Shown piece by piece: positions 10,526 to 23,202 of a DNA stretch of 64,000 bases. The stretch comes from Rhypophila decipiens (Eukaryota > Ascomycota > Sordariomycetes > Sordariales > Naviculisporaceae). The notes beneath the pieces were generated by a model, which was not told the origin of the DNA, searched no databases, and was given only the letters and a program-made list of their open reading frames with translations. The position numbers and the translations under genes are program-made. Position 1 is the stretch's first letter, and the number at the start of each line of letters is the position of its first letter. The DNA lies in assembly GCA_033297075.1 (NCBI GenBank), contig MU858176.1:1-64000 (forward strand), in the 5' to 3' direction.

Positions 10526-11757
10526 TCAGGGAAGTATCAGCTCCGGACCCGATCCCTGCTCCTGCTCTTTTTCGTGATGCTTGCGAGGATACGGCCACTT
10601 GACAGGCGTGACATAATGGTTTACCATGCGCGAGATACCCCACTGCTCGACTGAGTTCCAGTCTACACAAACGGAGCGAGACTGAGACCTGGGAAAGGCT
10701 TTGTTGCGGATGTCCTCAGTCCATTGGAAAGAGAGCATGGTTGGGTTGGCCTGACACATTATGGAGGCTCTGATTGTGTCGAGGCAGTGGTCTACAAAGA
10801 GGGAAGGTCAGATTTGGGTTGGGAGGATCTGCCGTGACCCGATTGTCGGAAAGTCTTTTTTTTTGCCATAAAATGGTTGGGTAGTGACGACTTACAAAGG
10901 TGTTTGCGTAGGAGATCTCCTTGTTTGTCATTTCTCGTCTCATCGTCACCATGGTAGAGGCTTGGCATGGTTGCTGGGTCATGGAAGAATAGATGGCGCC
11001 GGATTTTGGACTGTGCGTATTTCGCGGTTAGTAATGACATATGGTGAATGATGCCCAAGTGCGGTAGCCTACAAGACAATGTAGTTCATGAAAGACACCC
11101 AGGGCCGCGAGATATCTGTCATCGTCTCCGAGCATCTCTACCGTCTTGTTCTGTATGATCGCTTCCCCTGCTCGATTCATCTCCTCCCGCGAGGCCGCAA
11201 AGAATTGGGCTGTAGAGAGGATTAGATTTGGTCATTGCTCTTTCAGTCGTCGATCGCTTACGTTTTAACAGTTTTTCCCAGGCCTTTTCTTGCTCGGGTG
11301 ATGGCGGGCCTGAGAACTCGCTACTTTGGCTATCCGGGTCATAGTGTGCTGAGAATAATCCCGTGTTCGAAACTGTTGTGTAGGCAATGTGTTTCTGAAA
11401 CGGGGCTGCGGTTTGCAGTATGGTTAGTTGAGAACCATCGGCGCAGACGAATGTGGACTTGTATGAGTCCCACTTACACCATGTTCGACCACCAGCAGGG
11501 GCCAGCCCACGCCCGAGCCCCGAGTTGAGTTTGTCAAAATGATCGGGAAATAATAGCAAGCATGCCAATGATAGCGCAAGGACATGAACGAACACCATGT
11601 ATGCCTTGGTAAATGTGAAGATTGGTGGCCTTGAGCGACTGCAAGTTGTGCCCTCTTCGAGACTGTGAATGCCGTCATCTTCGATTGTGTATGTCGATAT
11701 CGGCCGATATGCAGCCTCTGGGTTCGCTTTCTTGTCAACCACGTATTCGAGAGCCAT
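10526..11757 (-). CDS. UstYa-like (DUF3328) membrane oxidase-family protein
   Basis: Four exons (11757-11262, 11209-11073, 11010-10896, 10791-10526) give about 337 aa. A single N-terminal transmembrane helix lies around AYMVFVHVLALSLACLLLF. The two signature motifs of the UstYa family are intact: HELHC (HxxHC) and HCLD (HCxD, rebuilt across intron 3). A conserved PPSPEQEKAWEKLL block precedes them. Members are proposed copper-dependent oxidases that cyclise fungal RiPPs or tailor other metabolites. No UstYb partner, obvious repeat-bearing precursor or core synthase is nearby, so the substrate is unknown. The protein is longer than the usual 220-280 aa because of a C-terminal tail. The ATG at 11757 is the first in frame. 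Confidence 0.88.
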
Positions 11758-13428
11758 GATCTTCAAGGTTAGTTTATTGCTGGGCTCTGCTGTCAATATT
11801 TAGGACATTTGGCATCGTTGTGTTGTTCTTGCAAGAGAAAATGAGACTAGACTAGACCGTTCCAGGACAACGGGTAAGCTCTTCATGTTGTTTCGCCATC
11901 CCAGTCCTACGTACCATGATCGCGCTCACTGAAAGGGAGCAATTAAATCGCACATCCAGGACCCAATTGGACCTCCACGCCAACCGAGAAAAGAGATAGT
12001 CGGATATTAACATGGTCCGAGAAATCCAGAGGTCCCTGGGAACTGGTTTCCCTCCGTGATTAAGGATAAATATGCAACCGTTGAGGGCTGAGACATGCAA
12101 GGCAACGTCGGTAGATTTTCACCGGCGAAGAAGATCGTCGGCTCGATAGTGCGTGCAGGATCGACTGATACGATCGGCCAAATATGATCTCCGCCCCACG
12201 TTGTTGCAGTGAAGGCTTCTGGATGGGCCAAACGTGATGATAAAAGGCTTTGTGGATACTTGACAGTTTTCAAGGGTACCTTTGTACTATGGAGTGAACA
12301 TGGCGATAAAGGATGCTTATCATGGCCGTCTATCTCCAAGACAAAGGTTCGTGGGACAGTCCGGGATATATGCCAGGCGGCTAATAGGGTTGCAGATTCT
12401 ACGGGTAACCTCGTTCTGGTTCTGCCAGAAATAGATCATGTCAGGTTATCAGACAGCTCTTTTGTGCAACAACACACTCATGCGCAATCTATGCAATTCT
12501 CGGTTCACGGAGACAGAAAATCCGCAGGTATCCCATCGTTTGTTCCATGGGCTGCACAACCAAGCCACATTGTAGAAGGGATTGACTTTGAGGCCAATTT
12601 CACCGGCATTTCTCCCAGCGCCAAGAGCCGGAATAAGATAGCATGTAGCATCTGGTAATTGGATAGCTTGGACCGTTTTCGACTGCCACCGGGTACCTGG
12701 CTTGCCGGTGGAAGTGGGACTGACATCCAGACCCCGGGTCGCTCAACGGTTTGGAGCCTGGACAACAGCTCGATGGAACGTTTGTCATTCGAATTTTGGT
12801 CGAGGGGCCATTTGTCCAAAGACGACCACACTTTCGCACTGTTAATTGGCTGTTTGCTCGAACTAGTCAAACGTAGTAACAAGGCCTTGGAGGGGTCATG
12901 TAGCTTGTTTGAGCTATGGTGCAGGCTCATAAAGCCTTCGGTTCAAGACATATTACGTAGGTAGGGTATAGAACCCCTGAGTCCTTGGTCCAGAGCTTCA
13001 AATGGCACTTAATCCGGCAATCAGGGCGACCAGCTTGGAGGACGTTCACCCACGCACTTCCCGTGGCCCTCATGTAGATAGATTACGCGTCTTGGGCTGG
13101 CATCCGATTCCCCGATGCAGCAATTTCCCTCGTGATCTCGATGTTCGCAAGGCAAGTATCCTCCGAGAGTGAGTCTCCCCAACCAGGTATATATCCAAGC
13201 CTCCCGGATTTGTTAGCGAAGGGCGAATCAGACCAGGCTCTAATGACATGAAGCGAACGCCACCAAAAACATTTCGGGTTCTCAACACTACCATCTCCCA
13301 AGCTCTCTGTATCAGCTTCCTAAAGTAAACATACTCCACTACCATCACCAACCACATCACCACTGGCAGTGACATTCACGGATTCATTACCCATTGTCCT
13401 TGACCAAGACTAGTCCGAAACAGACAGG
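11758..13428. other. Intergenic, mostly unexplained
   Basis: Upstream region of the UstYa-like gene and of the small secreted protein. Apart from the doubtful broken reading frame at 12209-12964, nothing coding is supported. Confidence 0.4.
12209..12964 (+). pseudogene. Possible broken protein-coding frame, unknown family
   Basis: One reading frame stays open for about 250 codons except for a single TAA at 12656-12658. No ATG opens it; the upstream boundary looks like a TTGCAG acceptor. A 57-nt GTAATT...GAAG intron could remove the stop and keep the frame, so a real gene with missing 5' exons is also possible. The translation has mixed composition with Trp and Cys, but I recognise no domain. 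The opposite strand also has a 141-codon frame, so chance openness cannot be excluded. Confidence 0.2.
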
Positions 13429-13770
13429 ATGCATCCCGGAAACATCTCCCTGGCGATTTTCACTGTCATCTTGTCATGCACCTTTGGGGCCTTACAAGCA
13501 GCAGCGGCTGCCATCCCGAGTTCAAGTACCAGTATGTTGTGCATGAGATACCTTCAGCCCCTGACCAAGCATGGAACACGCGCTTCATCCCTCCATTTCG
13601 GGCATTTTGGGGCTGACATACCCGCTCCCGCAGATATGGTCCGCGGTGTGGACACAGGCGTCGAGCCAAGACTAGCATTTACGACAAGCCCCGAGAAGGG
13701 GTGCGGTGAAGGAGAGCAAACCATTAACCCTAACAAGATCAAAGGGAGACAGTCGTGCAACTTTTGGTAG
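13429..13770 (+). CDS. Small secreted protein, unknown function
   Basis: A single exon encodes 113 aa. The first about 26 residues form a good signal peptide (hydrophobic core around LAIFTVILSCTFGALQA, then Ala-rich). The mature part has three cysteines, the last in the C-terminal GRQSCNFW. It has no Kex2-flanked repeats, so it does not look like a classic RiPP precursor despite the UstYa-like gene 1.7 kb away. A single-exon ORF of this size could still arise by chance. Confidence 0.4.
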   Translation: MHPGNISLAIFTVILSCTFGALQAAAAAIPSSSTSMLCMRYLQPLTKHGTRASSLHFGHFGADIPAPADMVRGVDTGVEPRLAFTTSPEKGCGEGEQTINPNKIKGRQSCNFW

Positions 13771-14992
13771 CTACGGTTTTTGACTAATTTCGATGGAGTT
13801 TAGAGTTGGGGCAACACTGCAAAATTAGGATTCCAGGGACGATTTTGAACATATCAGTTCAGTATACGTTCATTAATTCATGAGTCATGACAACTTTTAT
13901 AACTTCAATGATGACCGATTCACTGCTTGGTGTTTTTTTCCCAGGCTTTCATCCATAACCATTCTCAACAGACTTGGACTCTGCCATGATGATCAGTGAA
14001 CTGAAGACTATTTCCTCCCGCAGAAATGTGCAAAGACGCCAACGGGATATCTCCCGGTAGTCCATCAATCACGTCCCCTTGGCCAAAGTGGTAACCGTGT
14101 TGTTAAACCAGATCAGACCACATGCCACGTTCACCCAAGGTCGCATCGACACGGCGGAGGGAGTTCAATGTCCCGGGTTCTTTTCCCGTCTAAACGAAAT
14201 GGGGGTCAGTTTCGGGGTAGTTGACGGCCATAATAATCCCGTCCGTCCATCTCATGGCCGAGACTATCGATTATGCAAAACTGGTGCACCAGGTCAACTC
14301 TCATTGGTCCAACCAACCGGGAAACTGGTGGTGTGGACGGGATAACTGGTACGGTCCGGCTATTCTCCTGCTAATTCTCGGCATCCAAACATACGCTATT
14401 GGTTCAGTTACACACGAACTGCTAACTATTTTGAACTCACTGCAACCTGCCTACATACAAAATTGACGGGAACGACCAGGATGGAGGGGGCCCTTTCGCC
14501 TAATATTAACTGTTCGGTCATTCCGTTACTGTTATTGGGCCGATCCATGGCTACTTCACAGCTTCGCTAATTCTTTCTAGAAGACTTCCTCGAGCGGGTC
14601 ACGATGGCCACGGGCAGTTATCGATCATGTCTTTAGACTTGACCCGTAGACTAGTAGTAGCGAGATGCTTCAGGTGTTCAGCTTGGCTGCAAGATATCGG
14701 GCTATGATGGAACGCTTGCTCTGCCACTGCTACGCATTCCCGCATCCAGGGCTGCAAGACTTCAACCGGCAGTCGTGTCCATGGTTGAAAAGTGGCATTC
14801 AGGTCCAGCGTGACACCAGCCCAAGAAAGCTAGCAGCTGCCAAGGAGTGACTACCATGCTCAGGAATGGCGTCTTTAAGATGTCCTCACCTTCTCTGGAT
14901 GCCCGACACTTTGTAACTCGAACTCTTCAGCTAGTTCATAATTATCCCAGTCATAGACTCCTAGTCGACCCATTTATATCATCATAATTGCA
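13771..14992. other. Intergenic upstream of rhodopsin-like gene
   Basis: About 1.2 kb with only short unsupported frames. Parts near 14210-14470 have several ORFs under 100 codons without recognisable motifs. I see no RNA gene. Confidence 0.5.
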
Positions 14993-16556
14993 ATGGAAAC
15001 CAATAGCACCATGGGTGACCTGCCGCAAGATATGCCTCCACCGGCCCCCATGGCTCCATCTCAAGCCTACTACCAAATGCCGGGCCATTTTGTGGCTGCG
15101 GCGGTGACCTTCCTCATCCTAGACCTTTCAGCCATCACGTTACGGTTTGTGGCACGGAGGAGGCTCAAGCAAGCTCTCCGAGCCGATGACTGGTTCATGT
15201 TGCTTGGGACGGTAAGTTCTCACAAAATTACAGGAATCAACTCAACTCAACTCGTACTGACCCATGGGGCATGCCTCCAGGTTTTCTCACTCGTCATCAT
15301 ACTAGACGTCATCTGGGGCGTCTCCCAGCGGGCCCTAGCCTACACCATGGAATTCCCCGAGAACTTTGACGGAAACCCTCTCATGCTAGTCACAGACCAA
15401 ATGTCAGCAACGCTCAAGGTACGGCCTATCTCGTCCCAACCAGCCAATGTTACCTCCAACTAACAAATATCCATCCAAAAACAGACCCAATTCATCTTCG
15501 TCCTAACCCTCCCCCTAGCACTAGGCTTCATCAAACTCTCAATACTCATCTTCTACTTTCGCATCTTTGCCGTCTGCCGAGGCAGCGCAACATACACTTT
15601 GCTAGCGGCCTTTACAGCCCTGGCGGGCACTTGGACGGTTGCGTTTTTCTTTGCGGAATTGTTCCAGTGCGGGACCAACATCTGGGCTCTGACTAGCTCC
15701 AGCTGGGACACGATGAATTATTGCCATGGGACGTCGAATATCGACTTTTCGCTGGCGCTGACGGATTTTATCACGGATGTGGTTATCTTTTTGGTGCCCA
15801 TTCCACTTGTATGTTTCCCCTTGACCCTGAGTCGCAAAGCCAGCAAATGAGCTAATGGTATGATGATTACTTAGATTTGGCGGATCAACCTCTCATCCGG
15901 GAACAAATTGGCCGTGAGCGGCGTTTTTCTACTGGGATCAGTGTAAGTCCCGTCCTCTCCGTTTGGAATCTGTCAGCATAAAGGCTAACATACAACAAAA
16001 TAAGAACAATCATCGCCTCCTCCATAAGACTAGCAAGCATAGTCCGCCTCCTAAAGCAAGGCTTTGACCCCAGCATGGACGGTATCCGTAAGTTCCGCCT
16101 TTCCCAGTCCCCTTCACAACTTTAACAATCCCACTAACCAGGCTGCATATTTCAGTGGTAATAACAGAGTTCCTCTACTGGGGCATGATCGAAGCCGGCA
16201 CAGGCGTCTTGGCAGGATGCACGCCTACCTTCCAAGTCCTCTTCAGAAAGGCACTACCATGGGACTCGGTCTTGTTGTCAATCAAGAATGCCCTGCCCTC
16301 ATTGTTGTCGAAGAAATCTTCTTCTTCGAATGCGGATTCAGATTCTTTCCATTCCGGTTCTGAGAGGTCTGGGAGGTCCATGAAATATGAGAATATGAAG
16401 CTGGGGGGGTTACATCATTTGAAGGTGACGGAGGAGGATTTGAACTTGTCGAATGCGAATGGGAGGGGGACTGGGAATGGGCATGGGAATACTGAGAAGG
16501 AAATTTCGTTGGCTCTTGCGCCGAGTAAAAGTCAGGGGAGTGAGAGCGTGGTATAA
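14993..16556 (+). CDS. Fungal rhodopsin-domain integral membrane protein (PTH11/SAT-type), seven helices
   Basis: Six exons (14993-15211, 15281-15418, 15485-15808, 15875-15942, 16005-16087, 16156-16556) give about 410 aa. Hydrophobic helices are seen at FVAAAVTFLILDLSAITLRF, the VFSLVIILDVIWGV region, FIFVLTLPLALGFIKLSILI, YTLLAAFTALAGTWTVAFFF, FITDVVIFLVPIPL, LAVSGVFLLGSV and LVITEFLYWGMIEAG. The LRFVARRRLKQALRADDWFM loop and the GFIKLSILIFYFRIF block are typical of the large fungal 'rhodopsin domain' family, which lacks CFEM here. The C-terminal cytosolic tail is Ser/Gly/Asn-rich. Members are proposed receptors or sensors, but most are uncharacterised and retinal binding should not be assumed. 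Confidence 0.88.
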
Positions 16557-17030
16557 AGGGCTTGCTTGACTTGGATGGAGATGTGTAAAGGGGCTGGCGT
16601 TATTTCATTCTATGTCTTGCTGGTGTCAGTCTATGTTTCGGATTATTTGTTTACTCCCAAGACGACGGGTTCCCTTGCTTGGGCCACTCTTTGCATAGAA
16701 AGGTTACTGTTCTAGCCTGATGTGTTATTAAGGAAGGTATTTATCCCATCTTTGTATTAGTATTATACTATCTGGCAGTTCGTCCATCTTGGCGCTGTCT
16801 TTATTGATTATTTGTACCCCCTGATTCCGTTGCTATGGTACCGTCATGTTACATATTACGAGTACACTTTACACATTACATGTATTATCGTAGATTGCCT
16901 CATTTCCGGGCTTTCCGTGAGCCAGCCATCAGTCTTTTGGTACGTTGCCCATACAAACTTGATCGTCCCTGGTTGTCCCTGATCGTCTCTGCTGTTCCTA
17001 GCATGTTTCTTGTTCCTTGTCTGTCCATGC
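16557..17030. other. Convergent 3' intergenic region
   Basis: 474 bp lie between the stop codons of two convergent genes. They presumably hold both 3' UTRs and polyadenylation sites. Nothing else is seen. Confidence 0.6.
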
Positions 17031-17692
17031 TTAAAGCAAAGCGACAGCCAAACCGGCAACGCCCATAAGCGAAACGGCAACGCGACCTGCAGCAGAGTTG
17101 GCGGCCGTAGTGACGGCAGCAGTCGCAGAGGCAGCGGCAGACTCCTCAGCTGCGCCCGACGCCGATTGGGTGGCGACAGCCGCAGTGCCCGTAATAGAAG
17201 TGGCGAGTGTCGCAGCGGCGGTAGATGGAGCAAGGACAAGGACCGAGTTAGATGCCGCCGTAGGGGCGGGGATGCCAATTTCCTCGAGAATGACGCTCTC
17301 AATGGCATCGTGGGCTTGGTCAGGCATGGCCTTGATGCATAGTTTTTGGACGGCTGGGAAAGCCTCGTCTGTTGGGAAGTGAAGTTATGGTTAGTATCAA
17401 GACAAAAGCCATGGCTGGATCCATATCGAGAAGACTCACCCTGAGCGACCGTGTGACCGCAGGCATCGAGAACACAACCGATGGCGGGCCAGTAGCCGGC
17501 TTGGAAATTGTTGCACATACACACGGCGTCCTGCTCCTTGCAGTCGGTGTACTTGGTGAGGCTGTCGTTGATGCAGTTGACGGCACAGTCGGGGACGTTG
17601 CCGCTCAGGATAAGATCGTGATCATGGCCGGCGTGGGCCGCGACGCCGAGAATGCCGACAGCGGCGGTAAACACACCAGTGGTAAACTTCAT
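17031..17692 (-). CDS. CFEM-domain secreted protein, probable GPI anchor
   Basis: Exons 17692-17440 and 17368-17031 give about 196 aa. A signal peptide (MKFTTGVFTAAVGILGVAAHA) is followed by the CFEM domain with all eight cysteines, from VPDCAVNC through DAVCMC and the GC/AC pair to VQKLC. The Asp before CxC, which ligates haem in characterised CFEM proteins, is present (DAVCMC). A Ser/Thr/Ala-rich stalk follows, and the hydrophobic tail SLMGVAGLAVALL fits a GPI signal. Such proteins sit in the fungal wall or membrane. Roles include haem-iron acquisition and, in pathogens, effector activity. The spliced model brings the eighth Cys into frame. Confidence 0.9.
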
Positions 17693-19722
17693 TGTGACGG
17701 GCTTGGTGCGATGTTTGGTCTGCGAAGACAAATCACGTCGTGACGAGGTTACCAAAAGGAGAAGGAATTGGAAAGGGAAAAGGATCTGACAAGACTCATG
17801 TCGTCGTCCTGACCCACGTGAATTCTCCTTGTCCAATTTCCCAATCGGCAGTGATTTTGACCCGCGCATCCACCAATGCTTGCCGGCGGCCGTGAATCGT
17901 CAACCGGCGCGTCTATGCGGGTGGAGTGTTGTTGGTCACTGATAATGGATGATCCCAACATAAGTCTCCCACTTTATGGAGTCAACCAACCTGTTGGGGA
18001 ATCGATCCTGGAGTCAGCTGGGAAAGTCCAATGTCAAAATCGCGACCATCTACGGCCTCCCATCATGTCGGTATACATCTGACCATGAACTGGTGCTACA
18101 CGTGCATTATATCCACATGCGTACATGGCGTGTTGTACAACCTGTTCCCACTCCGGAGGCTAGACCGAGACAATTATTTGGCCAAGAGTTGCGGCTCCTT
18201 GTTGCACGTGGTGCAATATTGCAATTGAACGCCAGGCAGCATCAAGTGACAGGCAAAGGGACAGGGAGGCTTGCTCACTGGGCTATCGCTCTGCTGTAGA
18301 CATCTAGAATCTGGATGTCTCATACCATATCGAGATTTGGACATGAGAACCGCGTTCGCCAAGGTACCTACAAATTGTTCAGCAAGTTTCCTTGAACCCG
18401 GCAAATATACCCGTAGCACATGACGTTTAGACGTAATAAGAATGTATGTACTCTGTGTAGCATAGTTATCCGATTTCCTGATGAGAAGATGTCGAAATCC
18501 GGTTGACGATGCAGTCTGGACCAGGTGCACGCCACCTATGACGCAGAGTTGGACTTGGTGGATGAAGATCATCCAACATCAAATGTGGCTACAGTCCACG
18601 TCCGGGCAGTGCACTCGAAGGTCAGCACAGAGGCCGCCGGTGAGGCCATCACCCAAAAGACCCTGATTACCTCAGCATCATTCCATTGAATCCAGAAATA
18701 AATCGAGTAACCAACTCCCCTCGCGGCACATGATGCCCTGAGAGATTGTCATCAACTTGTGAAGACTCACTCGTGAGTCTCGAGTGACTCTCGACTCTCT
18801 CGGGATTTGGGTAGCGCAAGTTTTGACGACATTTCCCCGCTTGCCCAGGCCGGCAGTGAGTCTTGGCGTAGTATTAAATTGGACTCTGGAGAATGGATCT
18901 TGGTGGATATGGTGGAAGGTGACACTTTTTGGCATTGGCAGTTGACACTATCAACTTGAAACAAACCAGCTGATAAGCAGCCGAGGGAAACATCGTCGGC
19001 GGAGACAGAAACTGGAGATGAACGGGGCGTCCGGGGTCGGATGGGTCATTTCGAGATAAACCGATAAACCGTCTTGTGCCGTGTTCCTTCCGCAGGCGGC
19101 GACAGGTGACGTCTTGTCGGATGCCGAGCCTGCCGAGAAGCGATCACTGACCGCCAAGGTGACACAGCCACCCCGGCCCCGCACCCGGGGCGTTTCGGCG
19201 GGGTGATTTGGGCGATTCTGATAGGCCAATCTTGCTCATACCTGCTTTGGCGTGCCTTGGCAACTCGTCATTCCCTGGTCGTTCTCACTGAAACTCTTGA
19301 ATCCGTTGAAATCTCACTGAATTCTTGCGTGCTGTTGGGTTGTTTTGGTGCTGTTGGGAAGGTGCTACCGAGAGCCCTTGTTCCTCCCTGCTGCTGGTGG
19401 CAGCTGCTACCGCTCCTTCCAGCGCAAGTCCAGCAACTCTCACGCCGCCACACAGTTCAGTCCCACATTATTTACACCGCTGGCACTGCACCGTCGTCGC
19501 TCGTTTTGGCATGGTCACCAGACCACGCCGCCATGGTCCCCGGACCGACCCAGACCACCCAACCACAGTTTAAGAATCCCCGGTCCCTTCCCTTGTCCAA
19601 ACTGCTGTGCTTCCAGAACTCTTCCCCTCGATTTCCATTTTTACCCTTTTCCCCTTTCTTCCTTCTCTCTTCCGCTGATTCACATCTCACAGCAAACCAC
19701 TTGCTTTCATATTCCAAATTGA
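17693..19722. promoter_or_regulatory. Divergent upstream region of CFEM and ENA genes
   Basis: About 2 kb with no supported gene. A near-palindromic CACTCG...CGAGTG hairpin with GAGTC/GACTC repeats lies at about 18768-18795. A pyrimidine-rich tract at about 19620-19680, just upstream of the ENA start, resembles the CT-rich leader often seen near fungal transcription starts. Confidence 0.4.
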
Positions 19723-22700
19723 ATGGGGACAGAGACCGAACTCGACGTCGAGGGGCAGACGGAACCTCCTATATGTGGCCTCAACAAGAATTCCGACTCA
19801 CACTCCCAGTTGAATACTGAATCCGGTCCAGGAACCGGAGCCACCAACAACAGCTTCACAGCGACACCCAACAAGTCCGAATCGGCCACTCTCGCGGATG
19901 ATACCGACGCTGCCACCGCCGAATGTGCCATCATCCAGTCCAACCGTGACGGCGCCGGAGCCGAATACGCCTACAGCTACACTGTGCCCCAGGTCTGCGT
20001 CCTTCTCAATACCGACATCGACAATGGACTCGACACTGCCGAGGCGGCCCGTCGCCTTGCGCGCTATGGCCCTAACAAGGTTGAGGGTGCTAAAGGGCTA
20101 TCCATGTGGACGATTCTCTTGAGACAGGTGTCCAACAGCTTGACCCTAGTCCTCGTCATTACCATGATCCTCTCATTCGCCATCGATGACCACATCGAAG
20201 GAGGCGTCATTGGCGCCGTTATCCTTCTCAACATTGTCGTTGGGTGAGATTCCCTGCTAATCCTAACCCCCACTCTTGCCACCCACCACCGTTTTGTTGA
20301 CTGCTAATGACAAATGCAACGATGCCAGGTTCATCCAGGACTACCGTGCAGAACAGACCATCCAAGCCTTGTATGCGCTCTCGGCCCCCACTTGCAAAGT
20401 CATCAGACAGGGCAAGATGGAGAACATCAAGGCCGAGGGTCTGGTCCCCGGCGATGTGGTGCGCCTTGGCGTTGGAGACGTTGTCCCCGCCGATTTGCGT
20501 CTCGCCAGCGGCGTCAACCTGTCGACCGATGAAGCCCTGCTTACTGGCGAGTCGGTACCCGTCAGCAAGCATGCTGAGATCATCCCCAAGGATCGTGACA
20601 TCCCCCTTGGTGACCGTGTCAACATGGTCTACTCGGCCAGCACCGTCACCCGCGGCCGTGCTGTCGGTATAGTTACCGCCACCGGCATGGTCACGGAGGT
20701 CGGCAAAATCGCCGAGCTTCTCCGTGGTAACCGGGGCCAATCTTCTACGGCCTCGGAGCCTCAGAGCGCCTTTGGGAAACTTCTTGTCCGGGTCAAGAAC
20801 GTTTTCATCGTTCTACTCGGCCTCGACGGCACTCCCCTGCAGGTTTCGCTCAGCAAGTTCGCCTTGCTTCTGTTTGCACTGGCCATCCTCCTGGCCATCA
20901 TCGTCTTTTCTGTCAGCCGTTTCGTTGTCACCGACTCCGTCTTGATCTATGGCATCTGCGTCGCAGTTGCCGTCATTCCCGAGTCCCTGATTGCTGTCCT
21001 CACCATCGCCACGGCCTTGGGCACTCGGGCAATGGCTCGCGGCAATGTTGTCATCCGCAAGTTGGCCGCGCTCGAGGCTGTCGGTGGCGTCACCAACATC
21101 TGCTCTGACAAGACCGGTACCCTGACCCAGGGTAAGATGGTTGTCAGAAAGGTGTGGTTGGCCGACGGTACAGAGCTCTCAGTTGAGAACTCGACTCACC
21201 CCTTCGACCCCAAGAGCGGCAGCGTCCACATGGGCGATAGCCCTCTTGACACTGCCACCATCTCGGCAACTGCAGAAAAGACTCCTCTCCTCCGAAAGTT
21301 CCTCCAAACGATTGCCCTCTGCAACAACTCGACCGTTGTCAAGCACAGTGGCGAGTCTCAGTACAATGCTGCCGGTGAGCCAACCGAAGTCGCCTTGCAT
21401 GTCTTTGCCATGCGTTTTGGTATGGGAAAGCCAGAGGTTCTGTCCAGTGGTCACCAATTCCTTGCCGAGTTCCCTTTCGACTCGTCCTGTAAAAGGATGA
21501 CCGTCGTCTATTCCGACACCGAGGGTCAAGCTCAGCCATATGCCTATACCAAGGGCGCCATTGAGGCCATACTCCCATTGCTCGATCCTGCCACCGTCTC
21601 TGACGAGCTCAAGGCCGACATTGTCGCGAGAGCGGAAGCCCTCGCTGTGCAGGGTCTACGCGTCCTCTGTGTCGCTCGCCGGTCCGTTGACGCGGACGCA
21701 CTCTCTCCATCGCATGCCCTGGATACCTCAACCGAGGATGGCACTGCGACAATTACTGGCAGCACTACCGACGAGAAGGCTGCCATGGCCGGGCCAGACC
21801 GATCAGCTACCGAAACCCAGTTGACTTTCCTCGGTCTTGCCGGCTTGTACGACCCGCCCCGCCCGGAATCCGCCGATGCCGTTCGCAAATGCCGTGACGC
21901 CGGTGTCCAAGTCCACATGTTGACTGGCGACCACGTCAAGACGGCCACGACCATTGCTCGCGAGATTGGAATCATTGATCAGGCGCACAATCCTTCCTCC
22001 GGGGTCACCGTCTCCAATGAGAAGCAAAACGAAATCATGCTCGCCAGCACTTTTGACAAGCTGACCGACAAAGAGATCGACGAAATGCCCAACCTTCCCC
22101 TCGTGCTGGCACGCTGTAGTCCCGCGACCAAAGTTCGCATGGTGGAAGCCATGCATCGCCGAAAGGCATTCTGCGTCATGACGGGCGACGGTGTTAACGA
22201 CTCACCTGCCTTGAAGAAGTCCGATGTGGGCATTGCCATGGGTTTGAACGGTAGTGACGTCGCTAAGGAGGCGGCCGACATGGTTCTCACCGATGACAAC
22301 TTTGCCAGCATTGTGACGGCTATTGAGGAGGGCAGAAGACTGTTTGACAACATCCAAAAGGTTCGTAACTCATCATTCTTCCGGTCAACAAGTATCTCAT
22401 ACTAACGCTATCATAGTTCCTCCTCCATCTTCTCATTTCCAACATCGCCCAGGTCATCCTTCTCCTCCTTGGGTTGTCCTTCAAGGACTCAACCGGCGTG
22501 TCGGTTTTCCCTCTTTCGCCCTTGGAAATTCTCTGGGCCAACCTCGTTACGTCGTCTTTCCTTGCTCTCGGCCTTGGCCTTGAGCCAGTCCAGGCGGATG
22601 CCATGCAGCGCCCACCACACGATAACCGCATTGGTATATTCACTCGTGAGCTGATCATTGACAAGTTTGTCTATGGTACCGCCATGGGTGCCCTTTGTCT

Positions 22701-23202
22701 TGCATCCTTCACCGCAGTTGCCTACAGCGGCATCAATGCGCCCGACGGTCTTTCTGGTTCCGCCCTTCTGGGTCACTTGTGCAACGACGAATATCCTGCA
22801 GATGGCTCTTGTGACATCGTCTTCAGAGCCAGAGCCAGCACATTTGCAACGCTCACCTTCCTTTTGCTCGTCACCGCTTGGGAGGCGAAGCACTTCACAC
22901 GCTCCTTGTTCAACATGCACCCCGAGCGCTGGACCGGTGTTACCTCGATTATCTGGACCATTTGGGAAAACAAGTTCCTCTTTGGTGCTGTCACGGCTGG
23001 CTTTGTCATCTGTTTCCCCGTCATCTACATCCCTGTGGTGAACCGAACCGTCTTCAAGCACGGTCCCATCACATGGGAGTGGGGTGTCGTTGTGGGAACT
23101 GTGGTGGTCTATATCGCCATTGTGGAGTCGTGGAAGTGTATCAAGAGACGCTTCAAGCTGGGTGCGACCGCTCAGCGTGTCGTTAAAGCTGGGGAGGCCT
23201 AG
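19723..23202 (+). CDS. ENA1: P-type ATPase, ENA type (IID) Na+/K+ efflux pump
   Basis: Exons 19723-20243, 20329-22360 and 22417-23202 give about 1112 aa. An unusual acidic, Ser/Thr-rich N-terminal extension of about 85 residues precedes the cation-ATPase N-domain (GLDTAEAARRLARYGPN). Actuator motif TGES is near residue 245. The phosphorylated Asp is in CSDKTGTLT, near residue 434. The hinge motif MTGDGVNDSPALKKSDVGIA is near 790. Membrane segments include the IPESLIAVLT block (TM4) and a C-terminal half with WENKFLF and FPVIYIPVVNRTVF, which match ENA pumps rather than SERCA or PMA1. Known family members export Na+, K+ or Li+ across the plasma membrane under salt or alkaline stress. Both introns sit in the usual helix-coding regions and close in frame. 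Which ENA paralogue this is cannot be decided here. Confidence 0.93.

Noticed and set aside
13429..13770. RiPP precursor for the UstYa-like protein
   Set aside because: No repeated core peptides and no KR/RR Kex2 spacing; kept only as a small secreted protein with low confidence.
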